Assembly: GCA_017996595.1 (NCBI GenBank)
Contig: JAGOGT010000039.1
Coordinates: forward strand, 1 to 8,236
Direction: 5' to 3'
Length of the DNA stretch: 8,236 nt
Origin: Candidatus Cloacimonadota bacterium
GTDB taxonomy: Bacteria > Cloacimonadota > Cloacimonadia > Cloacimonadales > Cloacimonadaceae
Made by a program: the position numbers and the translations under genes. Shown here piece after piece: positions 1 to 6,616 of this stretch. The notes beneath the pieces were generated by a model. It ran no database searches. It was not told the origin of the DNA and saw only the letters and a list, made by a program, of their open reading frames with translations. Each line of letters begins with the position of its first letter. Positions within the stretch are counted from its first letter, which is position 1.

Positions 1-1179
1 ACCGATTATAAGATGCCCAAGGTTACCGGTCTCGATCTGATCCGTCATCTCAAAAGCCATCATCAGGACATCCCGGTGATCATGATCACCGGTTATCCCA
101 GCATCGAAAGCGCGGTGGAAGCGGTAAAAACCGGCGCAGAGGAATACCTGCGCAAACCTTTTACCGACGAAGAGCTTTTTTCTGCCATTGGTAAAGCCAT
201 TGCCAAACGCCGCACCCTGAAAAATATGGATCGCGTCCCTCTCACCAATCCTTTTGGGATTATCGGCGTGTCGCAGGTGATGAAGGATCTCTTTGCTATT
301 ATCGATAAAACCACAGGTACCAATGCCACCGTCCTCATTCAGGGAGAAAGCGGCACCGGCAAAGAACTGGTGGCCCGTGCCATTCACTATCATTCGCGGC
401 TAAGCAAGGCCCCTTTTGTGCCTGTGAATTGCAGCGCTATTCCCGAGAACTTACTGGAAGCAGAACTCTTCGGCTACATGAAAGGCTCCTTCACAGGTGC
501 CACCGAAACCAGAGCGGGATATTTTATCACTGCCGATGGGGGCAGTATCTTTTTGGATGAGATCAGCGAAACCCCATTATCGATGCAGGTGAAGCTACTG
601 CGCGTTTTGCAGGATCAGCAGGTATATATGATCGGATCCAAAACACCCCGTAAAGTGAATGTGCGCATTATCGCCGCCACCAACAAAAATCTCCCCCTTC
701 TGGTGAAACAAGGTGGCTTTCGAAACGACCTCTATTTCCGCTTGAACGTTTTGCCAATCGATATTCCGCCCCTGCGTGAACATCCCGATGACATTCCTCC
801 GCTCATCACCCACTTCCTGCACAAATACGCTTCGGAAAGTTCGCTGGCTATCCCCACGATCAGCGATGCCGCTTTGAATTCCATGATTACTTATTCCTGG
901 CCAGGCAATGTGCGGGAATTGGAGAATCTCATCTACCGGCTGGTTGTCCTCTGCGAAGATGGACAGGTAAATATCTCCGATCTGCCCGAGCACATGAAAT
1001 TCTGCCTGGGGAGTTCACGTGACTTAAACCGCAGCCTCAAACAGGTGGAAGCCGAATACATCAAAGACGTTCTGACTCAACAAGGTGGTAATCGAAGCAA
1101 AGCCGCAAGCATTCTGGGTATCGACCGTAAAACCCTTTTAAACAAAATTCGTGAGTATAGTCTGGAGCCAGAGGGTTAA
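1..1179 (+). CDS. NtrC-family sigma-54-dependent response regulator (5' partial)
   Basis: Two-component response regulator that would activate transcription by sigma-54 RNA polymerase in the cytoplasm. The frame is open to base 1, and the residues before the first Met read T-D-Y-K, so the Met at 13 is internal: the Asp at 4-6 matches the phospho-acceptor of the receiver domain. Other receiver landmarks are the conserved Thr in MITGY (88-90) and the Lys in LRKPF (154-156). The AAA+ domain follows, with Walker A GESGTGKE (343-366), the sigma-54 contact loop as GSFTGA (484-501; GAFTGA is commonest), Walker B FLDE (550-561), and FRNDLYFRLNV, which matches the arginine-rich sensor/finger region. 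A Fis-type helix-turn-helix closes the protein (about 1081-1158, NRSKAASILGIDRKTLLNKI). There are 392 visible residues; about 50 N-terminal residues are missing. A partner histidine kinase may lie upstream, outside the window. The regulated genes cannot be told from here; I saw no convincing -24/-12 promoter in the window. Confidence 0.96.
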   Translation, partial: TDYKMPKVTGLDLIRHLKSHHQDIPVIMITGYPSIESAVEAVKTGAEEYLRKPFTDEELFSAIGKAIAKRRTLKNMDRVPLTNPFGIIGVSQVMKDLFAIIDKTTGTNATVLIQGESGTGKELVARAIHYHSRLSKAPFVPVNCSAIPENLLEAELFGYMKGSFTGATETRAGYFITADGGSIFLDEISETPLSMQVKLLRVLQDQQVYMIGSKTPRKVNVRIIAATNKNLPLLVKQGGFRNDLYFRLNVLPIDIPPLREHPDDIPPLITHFLHKYASESSLAIPTISDAALNSMITYSWPGNVRELENLIYRLVVLCEDGQVNISDLPEHMKFCLGSSRDLNRSLKQVEAEYIKDVLTQQGGNRSKAASILGIDRKTLLNKIREYSLEPEG

Positions 1180-1217
1180 TGGGTTAGAGGGTTACCGACG
1201 CAGAGGGCTAGCGTAGT
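1170..1217. repeat. Short imperfect tandem repeat (8/16-base period) over the stop codon of the regulator gene
   Basis: AGAGGGYTA occurs at 1170, 1186 and 1202, exactly 16 bases apart, and the core GGGTTA also occurs at 1181, so GGGYTA recurs on an 8-base grid at 1173, 1181, 1189 and 1205, with the 1197 position degenerate. The stop codon (1177-1179) lies inside the first unit. It looks like a small slippage-type repeat in non-coding DNA. No function is evident. Confidence 0.5.
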
Positions 1218-1241
1218 CTGCACCTGCATGATTTCGTTAGC

Positions 1242-1268
1242 AATGGACAGAATGGACGATATGGAAAA
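1242..1268. repeat. Three imperfect 9-base tandem units in the convergent intergenic gap
   Basis: AATGGACAG (1242-1250), AATGGACGA (1251-1259) and the more diverged TATGGAAAA (1260-1268) follow each other without a gap. TTCAC also recurs at 1294, 1304 and 1311. The 1180-1315 gap separates two convergent genes; no strong hairpin followed by a T-tract was found on either strand, so termination here is either Rho-dependent or not recognisable by eye. Confidence 0.35.
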
Positions 1269-1315
1269 CCTGCACTAATCGGATGAACCGTGTTTCACCC
1301 CTTTTCACTATTCAC

Positions 1316-2104
1316 TCATAACACCTTAGTCTTCCTTGCCACGACGATGATCCCCGTCCCCGTCTGGTTATTCATCTTCATATCCAGCTTCATCAGTAGC
1401 AGGGCAAAAGGAAATATTACGGGCAGATAAATAAGCAGCAGGGGTAGAAGCTTTTTCTCCCGCAATTCCAAAGGAATCTTGATCAGCAGTTTCCACGCAC
1501 CGCTCCCGAATTTTCCATAACTGTAGATACTCTTTTCAATCTTGAATCCGGCTTCCCGTAGCTTGGTTTCCAGGGCTTGCTTATTATAACCCGGGCGCAC
1601 GTGTTCTTCGGTGAATTTTGCCGCTTCATCCGTGTCCGAGGGAGTGGAGATGATCAGGATTCCACCCGGAACCAGAGCTTCCTGGAAATTCTTGAGGACA
1701 GCCACATCATCTTCGATGTGCTCCATGATGTCAATTGCAACCGCCATATCATATTTCCGGGCAGGCACAAAGCTCTGCAGATCGGCACTCTGAAATCCAA
1801 ATCTGCCTTTGTCCTGATCTTCCAGAAATGACCCAAATGACCTTAAGTAATCTGTTTTTAGATCAGTGGCAAATACTCGGGCTTGCGGATAGTTTCGCAA
1901 CACAAACCAGGAATACTGACAAAATCCTGCCCCCGCATCATAGAAGCCGGTTCCCTCTTTTTGCTCCAGCCAGGCCTTGATCTCTCTTTTCACATAGCCC
2001 TGCCTTAAAAGAAAAGTATCCATCGTCATATAGAACAGCCTTCTTAAGACTGGAAACAGGGATATAGCCCGCTCCACCTTGTCTTTTATGGGATCGTATT
2101 CCAT
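1316..2104 (-). CDS. Class I SAM-dependent methyltransferase with hydrophobic C-terminal segment
   Basis: Predicted to transfer a methyl group from S-adenosylmethionine; the acceptor cannot be deduced. The 262 residues show the Rossmann-type methyltransferase signature: motif I FYDAGAGFCQYSW (residues 54-66), an acidic residue after strand 2 (ATDLKTDYL, D81), motif II/III region YDMAVAIDIMEHIEDD (118-133), and LVPGGILIISTPS (144-156), followed by a HVRPGY segment (168-173) common in this superfamily. Residues 219-238 (LLPLLLIYLPVIFPFALLLM) are strongly hydrophobic and could be a membrane anchor or reentrant helix, which would fit a lipid or membrane-bound acceptor; that is inference. The start is well supported: on the minus strand AAGGAG (2111-2116) sits six bases before the ATG. 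The gene stands alone, convergent with the regulator and divergent from xseA. Resemblance to UbiE-like or glycan O-methyltransferases is possible, but no specific subfamily is assigned. Confidence 0.88.
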   Translation of the reverse strand: MEYDPIKDKVERAISLFPVLRRLFYMTMDTFLLRQGYVKREIKAWLEQKEGTGFYDAGAGFCQYSWFVLRNYPQARVFATDLKTDYLRSFGSFLEDQDKGRFGFQSADLQSFVPARKYDMAVAIDIMEHIEDDVAVLKNFQEALVPGGILIISTPSDTDEAAKFTEEHVRPGYNKQALETKLREAGFKIEKSIYSYGKFGSGAWKLLIKIPLELREKKLLPLLLIYLPVIFPFALLLMKLDMKMNNQTGTGIIVVARKTKVL

Positions 2105-2110
2105 CTGTTG

Positions 2111-2116
2111 CTCCTT
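2111..2116 (-). promoter_or_regulatory. Ribosome binding site of the methyltransferase gene
   Basis: Minus-strand AAGGAG, six bases upstream of the ATG at 2104. It is the strongest Shine-Dalgarno sequence in the window and fixes the start codon. Confidence 0.8.
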
Positions 2117-2313
2117 GTGAGATCGCTTTGCTACTCTAAAGCTAATCGAAAAGGTTTATCTGGCAAATTATGCTGTGAGAATAATGGCCACTGTATTTCC
2201 ATTTGGCGCGTTATCAGGCACTGGATGATGGCAGGTTGGAAACCGCTTCCTGGTTCTCTTCCAAACTCAGGGACTGAACTGATCGAATTGTCATCATCCC
2301 ATATCCTTAACCA

Positions 2314-2367
2314 TGCGGTGCCCATGTGATGCCCATGTAAACACCCGGGGATCGCATGGGCATCGCA
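2314..2367. promoter_or_regulatory. Inverted array of an 11-base unit: candidate operator or RNA stem-loop
   Basis: The left arm holds two head-to-tail copies of TGYGRTGCCCA (2314-2324 and 2325-2335) followed by TG. The right arm (2351-2367) carries the same unit inverted; its complement reads TGCGATGCCCATGCGAT. Bases 2314-2330 can pair with 2351-2367 over 17 positions, 15 Watson-Crick and two G-U, enclosing a 20-base loop. Alternatively, the second copy (2325-2337) can pair with 2355-2367 over 13 positions with one G-U. The 11-base spacing is close to one helical turn, which fits a protein-binding site. The position between divergent genes fits a shared regulator; the alternative pairings would fit an RNA switch. 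Function is inferred, whereas the symmetry is directly visible. Confidence 0.55.
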
Positions 2368-2409
2368 AGATAACTGATTCCCTAGCATGCAGTTCAATAC
2401 TTACATAAG

Positions 2410-2430
2410 TAAAAAAGAGCTTGTTGCTCT
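2410..2430 (-). terminator. Weak intrinsic-terminator-like hairpin on the minus strand
   Basis: Read on the minus strand, AGAGC-AACAA-GCTCT forms a five-base-pair stem followed directly by a run of T (complement of 2411-2415). The stem is short. No minus-strand gene ends here, so it might limit antisense transcription from the xseA side or act in a leader of the methyltransferase gene, or it may be chance. Confidence 0.2.
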
Positions 2431-2549
2431 ACATAAATCTTAGGTTACTACCCACTTGGGTTGAGCGTGAGCCTTGCTTTTTTGCAGCAGGCAAGTTCAG
2501 CTTGGTTTTTGCCGTAGCGCAGCCCCGCTGTTGACAAATATCCTGTGCT

Positions 2550-3908
2550 ATGAATTCTGGATTCAAGATGGAAGAATTAACCGTATTCAGCGTATTTGAA
2601 GTTACCCGGCACATCCGCCAGGTGCTGGAAAGCTCTATGGAAGCGATGTATGTATCCGGAGAGATCTCCGGATTTGTGCATCACAGCTCGGGGCACATGT
2701 ATTTTAATTTGAAGGACGAAAATGCCACCCTGCGTTGCACTTTTTTCCGCAATGTGAATATGCGATTGGATTTCAAGCCCGTGGAAGGCATGCAGGTGAT
2801 TTGCTTTGGCCGCATCACCCTCTTTGAAAAGGGCGGAACCTACAATCTGAATGTGCAGAGCATGTCGCAGGCAGGACTGGGAATGATGCAGCAAAAGATT
2901 GAGCAACTGAAGAAAAAGCTGCAGCAGGAAGGACTTTTCGACACCCAGCACAAGCAGCCCCTCCCCAAATATCCCGAGCGCATTGGGATTATTACTTCCC
3001 CTACCGGAGCGGCCTTGCAGGATATCAAAAACATCATTACCCGCCGTTATCCCGCAGAGATAATTGTTTATCCGGCGCTGGTGCAGGGGCCTGAAGCTCC
3101 CGCACAGCTAGTTCGGGGAATCCGCTATTTTAATGACAGCAACGAGGTTGATCTGCTTATTCTTACGCGTGGCGGCGGTTCTCCCGAAGATCTGTTTTGC
3201 TTCAATGATGAAGCTTTGGTGCGGGCTGTCTTTACTTCCAAGCTTCCCATCATCACGGCTGTGGGCCATGAAATTGATTTTACGCTGGTGGATTTTGTAT
3301 CTGATCTGCGGGCACCCACTCCTTCCGCGGCGGCAGAATTGGCAGTTCCGGACAAGAAAGATTTGCTGGAATATCTGGGCTCTCTGCAGCGGCGCATCGA
3401 GATGAGCAGCGAACGCAAGAAAGCTATTCTGGCCAAAGAACTTGGCGACTTGAAACTGGAGCTTTCCCGCTACCATCCTGAGAAGCTGTGGCAATCGTAT
3501 CAGCAACGTTTTGATATGGCCACCATGAGCCTGATGAATAGCATCAATCAGATTTCCGCAAAGCGAATCAAGCTTAGTGAGGTGGAGCGAAGTAGTATCA
3601 GCATGCTGCGCAATCGCCTGGAGAGCCTGGAATCACGCTACAAAACCCAATGTCAGTATCTGGCTGCCAAGCTTGGGGACGCCACAGATAACCATTTAAC
3701 CAAGCTGCGGGTGAAATTGCAGAATCATGATAGCCTGCTGGCCCAGTTATCCCCACGCCGCATCAGAGAAAAGGGCTGGATTATGGCGATGAAAGATGGG
3801 CAACTGATCAAATCCACGCAGCAGCTGAAAGTGAATGACGTGCTAAACCTGTACTTTGGCGATGGCAGCGCACAGAGCACCATCAACCTCATCAGGGACG
3901 GCGAGTGA
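2550..3908 (+). CDS. xseA: Exodeoxyribonuclease VII large subunit
   Basis: Catalytic subunit of exonuclease VII, which degrades single-stranded DNA from either end to short oligonucleotides, in the cytoplasm. The 452 residues match the usual length. Numbering from 2550: an N-terminal OB-fold (about 14-110; SGHMYFNLKDE is typical), then the catalytic domain with RIGIITSPTGAALQDI (D158), TRGGGSPEDLFCFNDE (R207), VGHEIDFTL (H240, D243) and RAPTPSAAAEL. From memory of the E. coli enzyme, these correspond to its essential D155, R205, H238 and D241, so the protein looks active. A long helical/coiled-coil region (about 270-395) and the C-terminal module with LSPRRIREKGWIM follow; in the family the helical region binds XseB. 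The start is uncertain: ATG at 2550 has no visible ribosome site, while ATG at 2568 has a weak GGA six bases upstream and gives MEELTVFSVFEV, a natural family start. No xseB lies next to it. The stop overlaps the next start by four bases. Confidence 0.96.
   Translation: MNSGFKMEELTVFSVFEVTRHIRQVLESSMEAMYVSGEISGFVHHSSGHMYFNLKDENATLRCTFFRNVNMRLDFKPVEGMQVICFGRITLFEKGGTYNLNVQSMSQAGLGMMQQKIEQLKKKLQQEGLFDTQHKQPLPKYPERIGIITSPTGAALQDIKNIITRRYPAEIIVYPALVQGPEAPAQLVRGIRYFNDSNEVDLLILTRGGGSPEDLFCFNDEALVRAVFTSKLPIITAVGHEIDFTLVDFVSDLRAPTPSAAAELAVPDKKDLLEYLGSLQRRIEMSSERKKAILAKELGDLKLELSRYHPEKLWQSYQQRFDMATMSLMNSINQISAKRIKLSEVERSSISMLRNRLESLESRYKTQCQYLAAKLGDATDNHLTKLRVKLQNHDSLLAQLSPRRIREKGWIMAMKDGQLIKSTQQLKVNDVLNLYFGDGSAQSTINLIRDGE
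3894..3898 (+). promoter_or_regulatory. Ribosome binding site deciding the GTG start of the GHL10 gene
   Basis: AGGGA within the end of xseA, six bases before the GTG at 3905. It supports this start, which yields a complete signal peptide, and the GTGA overlap with the xseA stop. Confidence 0.65.
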
Positions 3909-5098
3909 AGAAGCTGCTGCTGCTTTTCATCTGGGCGTTGATAATCTGCACCCCGGCTATTTGCTATGCTCAAGACGAACTGGATGCCCTGGCTTTCGAA
4001 TTTCAGGGTTCCTGGGAAGAAGTGCGTTCCCTATGGGCCTTGCCCTGGGATATCAGTTCCCCCTCCAAGGTGGCCAAGCTGGTGGAAACCGCTATCAATA
4101 GCCATCAGAATGAACTATTGGTGGAAGTGCGCTATCGCTCCGATGCCCTCTTCGACACCTCCCGCGGTGCGCAGCATTTCCATAATCCCGAACCCCGCAG
4201 CCATGTTCTGGATATTCCGGAATATGATCCGCTGCTGGATATTCTACAGCTGGCACACGCCGCAGGAATTCAAGTGCATGCCTGGGTGATAGCTTTTAAT
4301 GCCACGCCGCTTGATCAGGCGCTATTAGAGAAGAATTATATCTATAACAACCATCCTGAATGGATAACTTATGATGCAAATCGCCGCCTCATGAATACTT
4401 CGAGTCAGTACGGATATTACATCGATCCCGGAATCCCCGAAGTGCAGGATTATCTTCTGGAGATAATAGGCAATCTGCTCACCGGATATCCAGATTTGGA
4501 TGGCATCCACCTGGATTATATCCGCTATCCCAATGAAAATCTGGGGTACCATCCGGTGTCCCTGGCACGCTATCAAGAATATTGCCGTGAACATGATGAG
4601 ATCAGCTTCAATGAGTGGCGGATCATGCAAGTTACCGGATTTGTGCAGCGTTTTCAGAGCTTGGTGAAGGGAATAAATCCCGCTATCCTGACCAGTGCCG
4701 CAGTTTTTGCAGACATCGCTGATGCCAATGTTGCCTATGCTCAGGACTGGACTAAGTGGCTGCAAAAGGGATATATTGATAGGGTTTATCCGATGGCTTA
4801 CAGCACCAAGCTGAAGACCTTCTCGAAGCAACTGAGCCAGTACCTGCTGCTGGATAAAAGCGAAGCAATCGTGGTGGGGATCAGAGCCTGGCGCGATGAT
4901 GGGGCAAGTATTCTATCTACAAACGGATACAATCTGGCGGATGTGGCAGAAAGAATTGAAGAGATCAGAGCCTACGGATTTGCAGGGATTGCGCTCTTCA
5001 GCTATGCGGGGATAAAACCGGAAAACGCCTGGAAGCTGCTTACCGAGATGAGCTATCCGGCAGATGACCTTGTTTTTAAGGCTCAGGATACTCCGTGA
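3905..5098 (+). CDS. Secreted glycosyl-hydrolase-like 10 (GHL10/DUF187, YngK-type) protein
   Basis: Putative extracytoplasmic glycoside hydrolase of the GHL10 family (PF02638), a TIM-barrel group related in fold to GH10; substrates in the family are poorly known. The 397 residues begin with a signal peptide: KK, a hydrophobic core (residues 4-19), and a likely cleavage after C-Y-A (22/23). Family landmarks follow in order: RSLWALPWDI (41-50), VEVRYRSDALFDTS (73-86), EYDPLLDILQLAHAAGIQVHAW (106-127), YYIDPGIPEVQDYL (171-184), the hallmark DLDGIHLDYIRYP (197-209), YAQDWTKWLQKGYIDRVYPMAY (278-299) and GFAGIALFSYAGI (358-370). The acidic residues in DGIHLDYIRYP are obvious candidates for the active site, but this is inference. 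The GTG start overlaps the xseA stop by four bases, and its own stop overlaps the flippase start in the same way, so it is probably made together with the glycan-export genes. It may trim or remodel the exported polysaccharide or peptidoglycan. Confidence 0.88.
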   Translation: MKKLLLLFIWALIICTPAICYAQDELDALAFEFQGSWEEVRSLWALPWDISSPSKVAKLVETAINSHQNELLVEVRYRSDALFDTSRGAQHFHNPEPRSHVLDIPEYDPLLDILQLAHAAGIQVHAWVIAFNATPLDQALLEKNYIYNNHPEWITYDANRRLMNTSSQYGYYIDPGIPEVQDYLLEIIGNLLTGYPDLDGIHLDYIRYPNENLGYHPVSLARYQEYCREHDEISFNEWRIMQVTGFVQRFQSLVKGINPAILTSAAVFADIADANVAYAQDWTKWLQKGYIDRVYPMAYSTKLKTFSKQLSQYLLLDKSEAIVVGIRAWRDDGASILSTNGYNLADVAERIEEIRAYGFAGIALFSYAGIKPENAWKLLTEMSYPADDLVFKAQDTP

Positions 5099-6558
5099 GC
5101 AAGCTTTCCAGGCAAGCAGGACTCCTTACTGCGGCTGATTTTTTCCGCTTCTTTCTGAAGAGCCTGATTGGCATCGCCCTGGCCAGACTCATCACCCCGG
5201 GTGAATTGGGTACCTATCGGCAACTTTTCCTGATCTATACTACCTTTTCCACGCTGCTGATGCTGGGAATTCCCCAAAGCCTTCTGTACTTCTTGCCCAA
5301 AGCTCCAGACGAAAAATCCCAAAAAGCACTGATCGCCAGAACCTTGAATATCGTGTCCTTACTGGCGCTGCTTTTTGCCCTGGCGATGATTCTTTTCCGC
5401 CATGAAGTAGCCTTTCGCTTTGCCAATCCCCAGATAGACAAACTGCTGTTGCTGTTTGCCGTATATCCGGTGTTTATGCTTATCACGCAGCTATATAGCT
5501 CAGTAATGCTGGGTTTGAAGCAAACTGCCCGCGCTGCCAAATTCATGCTCTTTGCGATTGGCTGTGATTTCTTTTTAATCCTCGGAACCGCGCTTTTTAC
5601 CCGCAATCTGTATAGCATCGTGGTGGCGGTGATTATTTCGGCTTTTCTACAGTGGATTTATGCACAAGTGCAGCTTCGCAAATACCACGCGCTCTTTGAT
5701 GGCAGCATCTATTCGGGACTGAAGGAGCAACTTGGCTATGCCATTCCCCTCGGTCTGGCTTCTATCATCGGGATGCTGAGCATGCAGCTGGATAAATTCA
5801 TGATTTCGGGATTCTTTACTCCGGAGCAATTCGCAGTTTTTTCCATTGGGGCGATGGAGCTACCTCTGGTGGGAATCCTTTCAAATTCGGTTAATTCCGT
5901 GCTGCTGCCTCATCTCAGTTCCTCCGATCCCCGGGCTATGAGCGAACTCTATTGCGGCGCAGTCCGCAAGAACACTCTGATCATCTTTCCCCTTACAGCG
6001 CTGTTTTTTATCTTTGCAGAACCCATGATGATTTTCCTGTATGGCCAGATATACGCTGAAGCTGCGGTGTATTTCCGGATATACTTGCTTATCCTCCCCT
6101 TGAGGATTGCAACTTACGGCATTCTCTTTCAGGCCTGCGGTAAAACCAAGCTGATCATGGTAATTTCTGTTATCACGCTATTGAGCAATGCAGTGCTGAA
6201 TTTCTTCATGATCCGTGCCTGGGGGATGCAAGGTGCAGCTTATGCCACGGTAACCGTTACCTGGCTTTCGGTGCTGCTCTACCTGCTGCTTATGCATCAG
6301 AGCCTGAAGCTGAAGCTATCCGCCCTCTTCCCCATTGGCAAGATAGTTCGCACCGCGCTGGTAACTATTATATCGGGAGCTTTGGTGTATGCTCTGTTTA
6401 CGGTGCTGAGTTCCACTCTGCTGCAAATTGTGCTTGGTTCAGGATTATTCATGCTTGGCTATATCTTCCTGGGAAGGCTTGGAGGCGTGATCTTGGATTG
6501 CGACCTGGCTTTTATCCGCTCAATCATCGCCGATCTGATTCGTCTGAGGAAAAGATGA
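5095..6558 (+). CDS. Polysaccharide flippase, Wzx/MATE-like (MOP superfamily)
   Basis: Integral inner-membrane protein of 487 residues, expected to flip a lipid-linked oligosaccharide across the membrane for assembly of a surface glycan. About 14 hydrophobic segments can be read, in the usual 12-14 helix pattern of the polysaccharide-synthesis branch of the MOP exporters. Typical family features are the N-terminal ALARLITPGELGTYRQLFLI (residues 28-47), which resembles the conserved 'R.L.P.e.G.y' motif after helix 1, LGYAIPLGLASIIGMLSMQLDKFMI at the start of the second half, and late helices with ACGKTKLIMVISVITLL. The GTG start overlaps the preceding stop (GTGA) and is preceded six bases upstream by AGGA (5085-5088). 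The stop overlaps an ATG at 6555. The company of glycosyltransferases supports the flippase role over a multidrug MATE transporter or MurJ. Confidence 0.93.
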   Translation: MSKLSRQAGLLTAADFFRFFLKSLIGIALARLITPGELGTYRQLFLIYTTFSTLLMLGIPQSLLYFLPKAPDEKSQKALIARTLNIVSLLALLFALAMILFRHEVAFRFANPQIDKLLLLFAVYPVFMLITQLYSSVMLGLKQTARAAKFMLFAIGCDFFLILGTALFTRNLYSIVVAVIISAFLQWIYAQVQLRKYHALFDGSIYSGLKEQLGYAIPLGLASIIGMLSMQLDKFMISGFFTPEQFAVFSIGAMELPLVGILSNSVNSVLLPHLSSSDPRAMSELYCGAVRKNTLIIFPLTALFFIFAEPMMIFLYGQIYAEAAVYFRIYLLILPLRIATYGILFQACGKTKLIMVISVITLLSNAVLNFFMIRAWGMQGAAYATVTVTWLSVLLYLLLMHQSLKLKLSALFPIGKIVRTALVTIISGALVYALFTVLSSTLLQIVLGSGLFMLGYIFLGRLGGVILDCDLAFIRSIIADLIRLRKR

Positions 6559-6614
6559 ACCGCCAGCTTCACTTCAAAGTGCTTAAGATTCAATTAATGG
6601 AAAGGCACGGCTGA
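6555..6614 (+). CDS. Possible translationally coupled mini-ORF (19 residues)
   Basis: ATG at 6555 overlaps the flippase stop (ATGA), and GAGGA at 6546-6550 lies four bases upstream, a good ribosome site. The frame encodes MNRQLHFKVLKIQLMERHG and stops at 6612-6614, two bases before the ATG of the next glycosyltransferase. It exactly fills the gap in an otherwise continuous chain of overlapping genes. The peptide is basic, without a recognised motif. It may be a real small protein, a relay that carries ribosomes to the downstream gene, or a remnant of a lost gene. Short length makes chance a serious alternative. Confidence 0.35.
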   Translation: MNRQLHFKVLKIQLMERHG

Positions 6615-6616
6615 GG

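Larger units (their letters stand above)
2105..2549. other. Divergent intergenic region between the methyltransferase gene and xseA
   Basis: This 445-base stretch holds no convincing gene. The small open frames on both strands (for example 2108-2329 plus and 2131-2397 minus) have no recognisable motif, no good ribosome site and no protein-like composition. It must hold the promoters for both flanking genes, but none stands out. The only consensus-like -35 (TTGACA, 2531-2536) has its best -10 candidate (TATGAA, 2549-2554) only 12 bases away. The notable content is the dyad at 2314-2367. Weaker hairpins lie at 2416-2430, 2450-2461, 2471-2492 (GCCTTGC pairing with GCA and AGGC around a two-base bulge) and 2520-2530. 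Confidence 0.7.

Noticed and set aside
595..993. 132-residue minus-strand open frame inside the sigma-54 activator
   Set aside because: Antisense shadow of a well-defined AAA+ domain.
1200..1221. GCAGA...TCTGC hairpin as terminator of the regulator gene
   Set aside because: The stem is interrupted by a three-base bulge and is not followed by a T-tract.
2108..2397. Small open frames on both strands in the divergent intergenic region
   Set aside because: No motif, no ribosome site, low protein-like character, and the region is better explained by the dyad and leader sequence.
2458..2478. Possible sigma-54 promoter (GG, ten bases, GC) before xseA
   Set aside because: Only the GG/GC spacing fits; the flanking bases do not match the -24 TGGCAC or -12 TTGC elements in register.
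2490..2513. GGCAA/TTGCC hairpin with a nearby T-run as a terminator on the plus strand
   Set aside because: The T-run lies inside the loop/stem rather than after it, and no plus-strand gene ends upstream nearby.
3108..3506. Overlapping minus-strand open frames inside xseA
   Set aside because: They are antisense to the most conserved part of xseA (RGGGSPEDL to PTPSAAAEL); composition follows from the sense gene.
4325..4831. 168-residue open frame on the minus strand inside the GHL10 gene
   Set aside because: It lies wholly antisense to a gene with clear family motifs, has no recognised motif of its own and no ribosome site worth naming.
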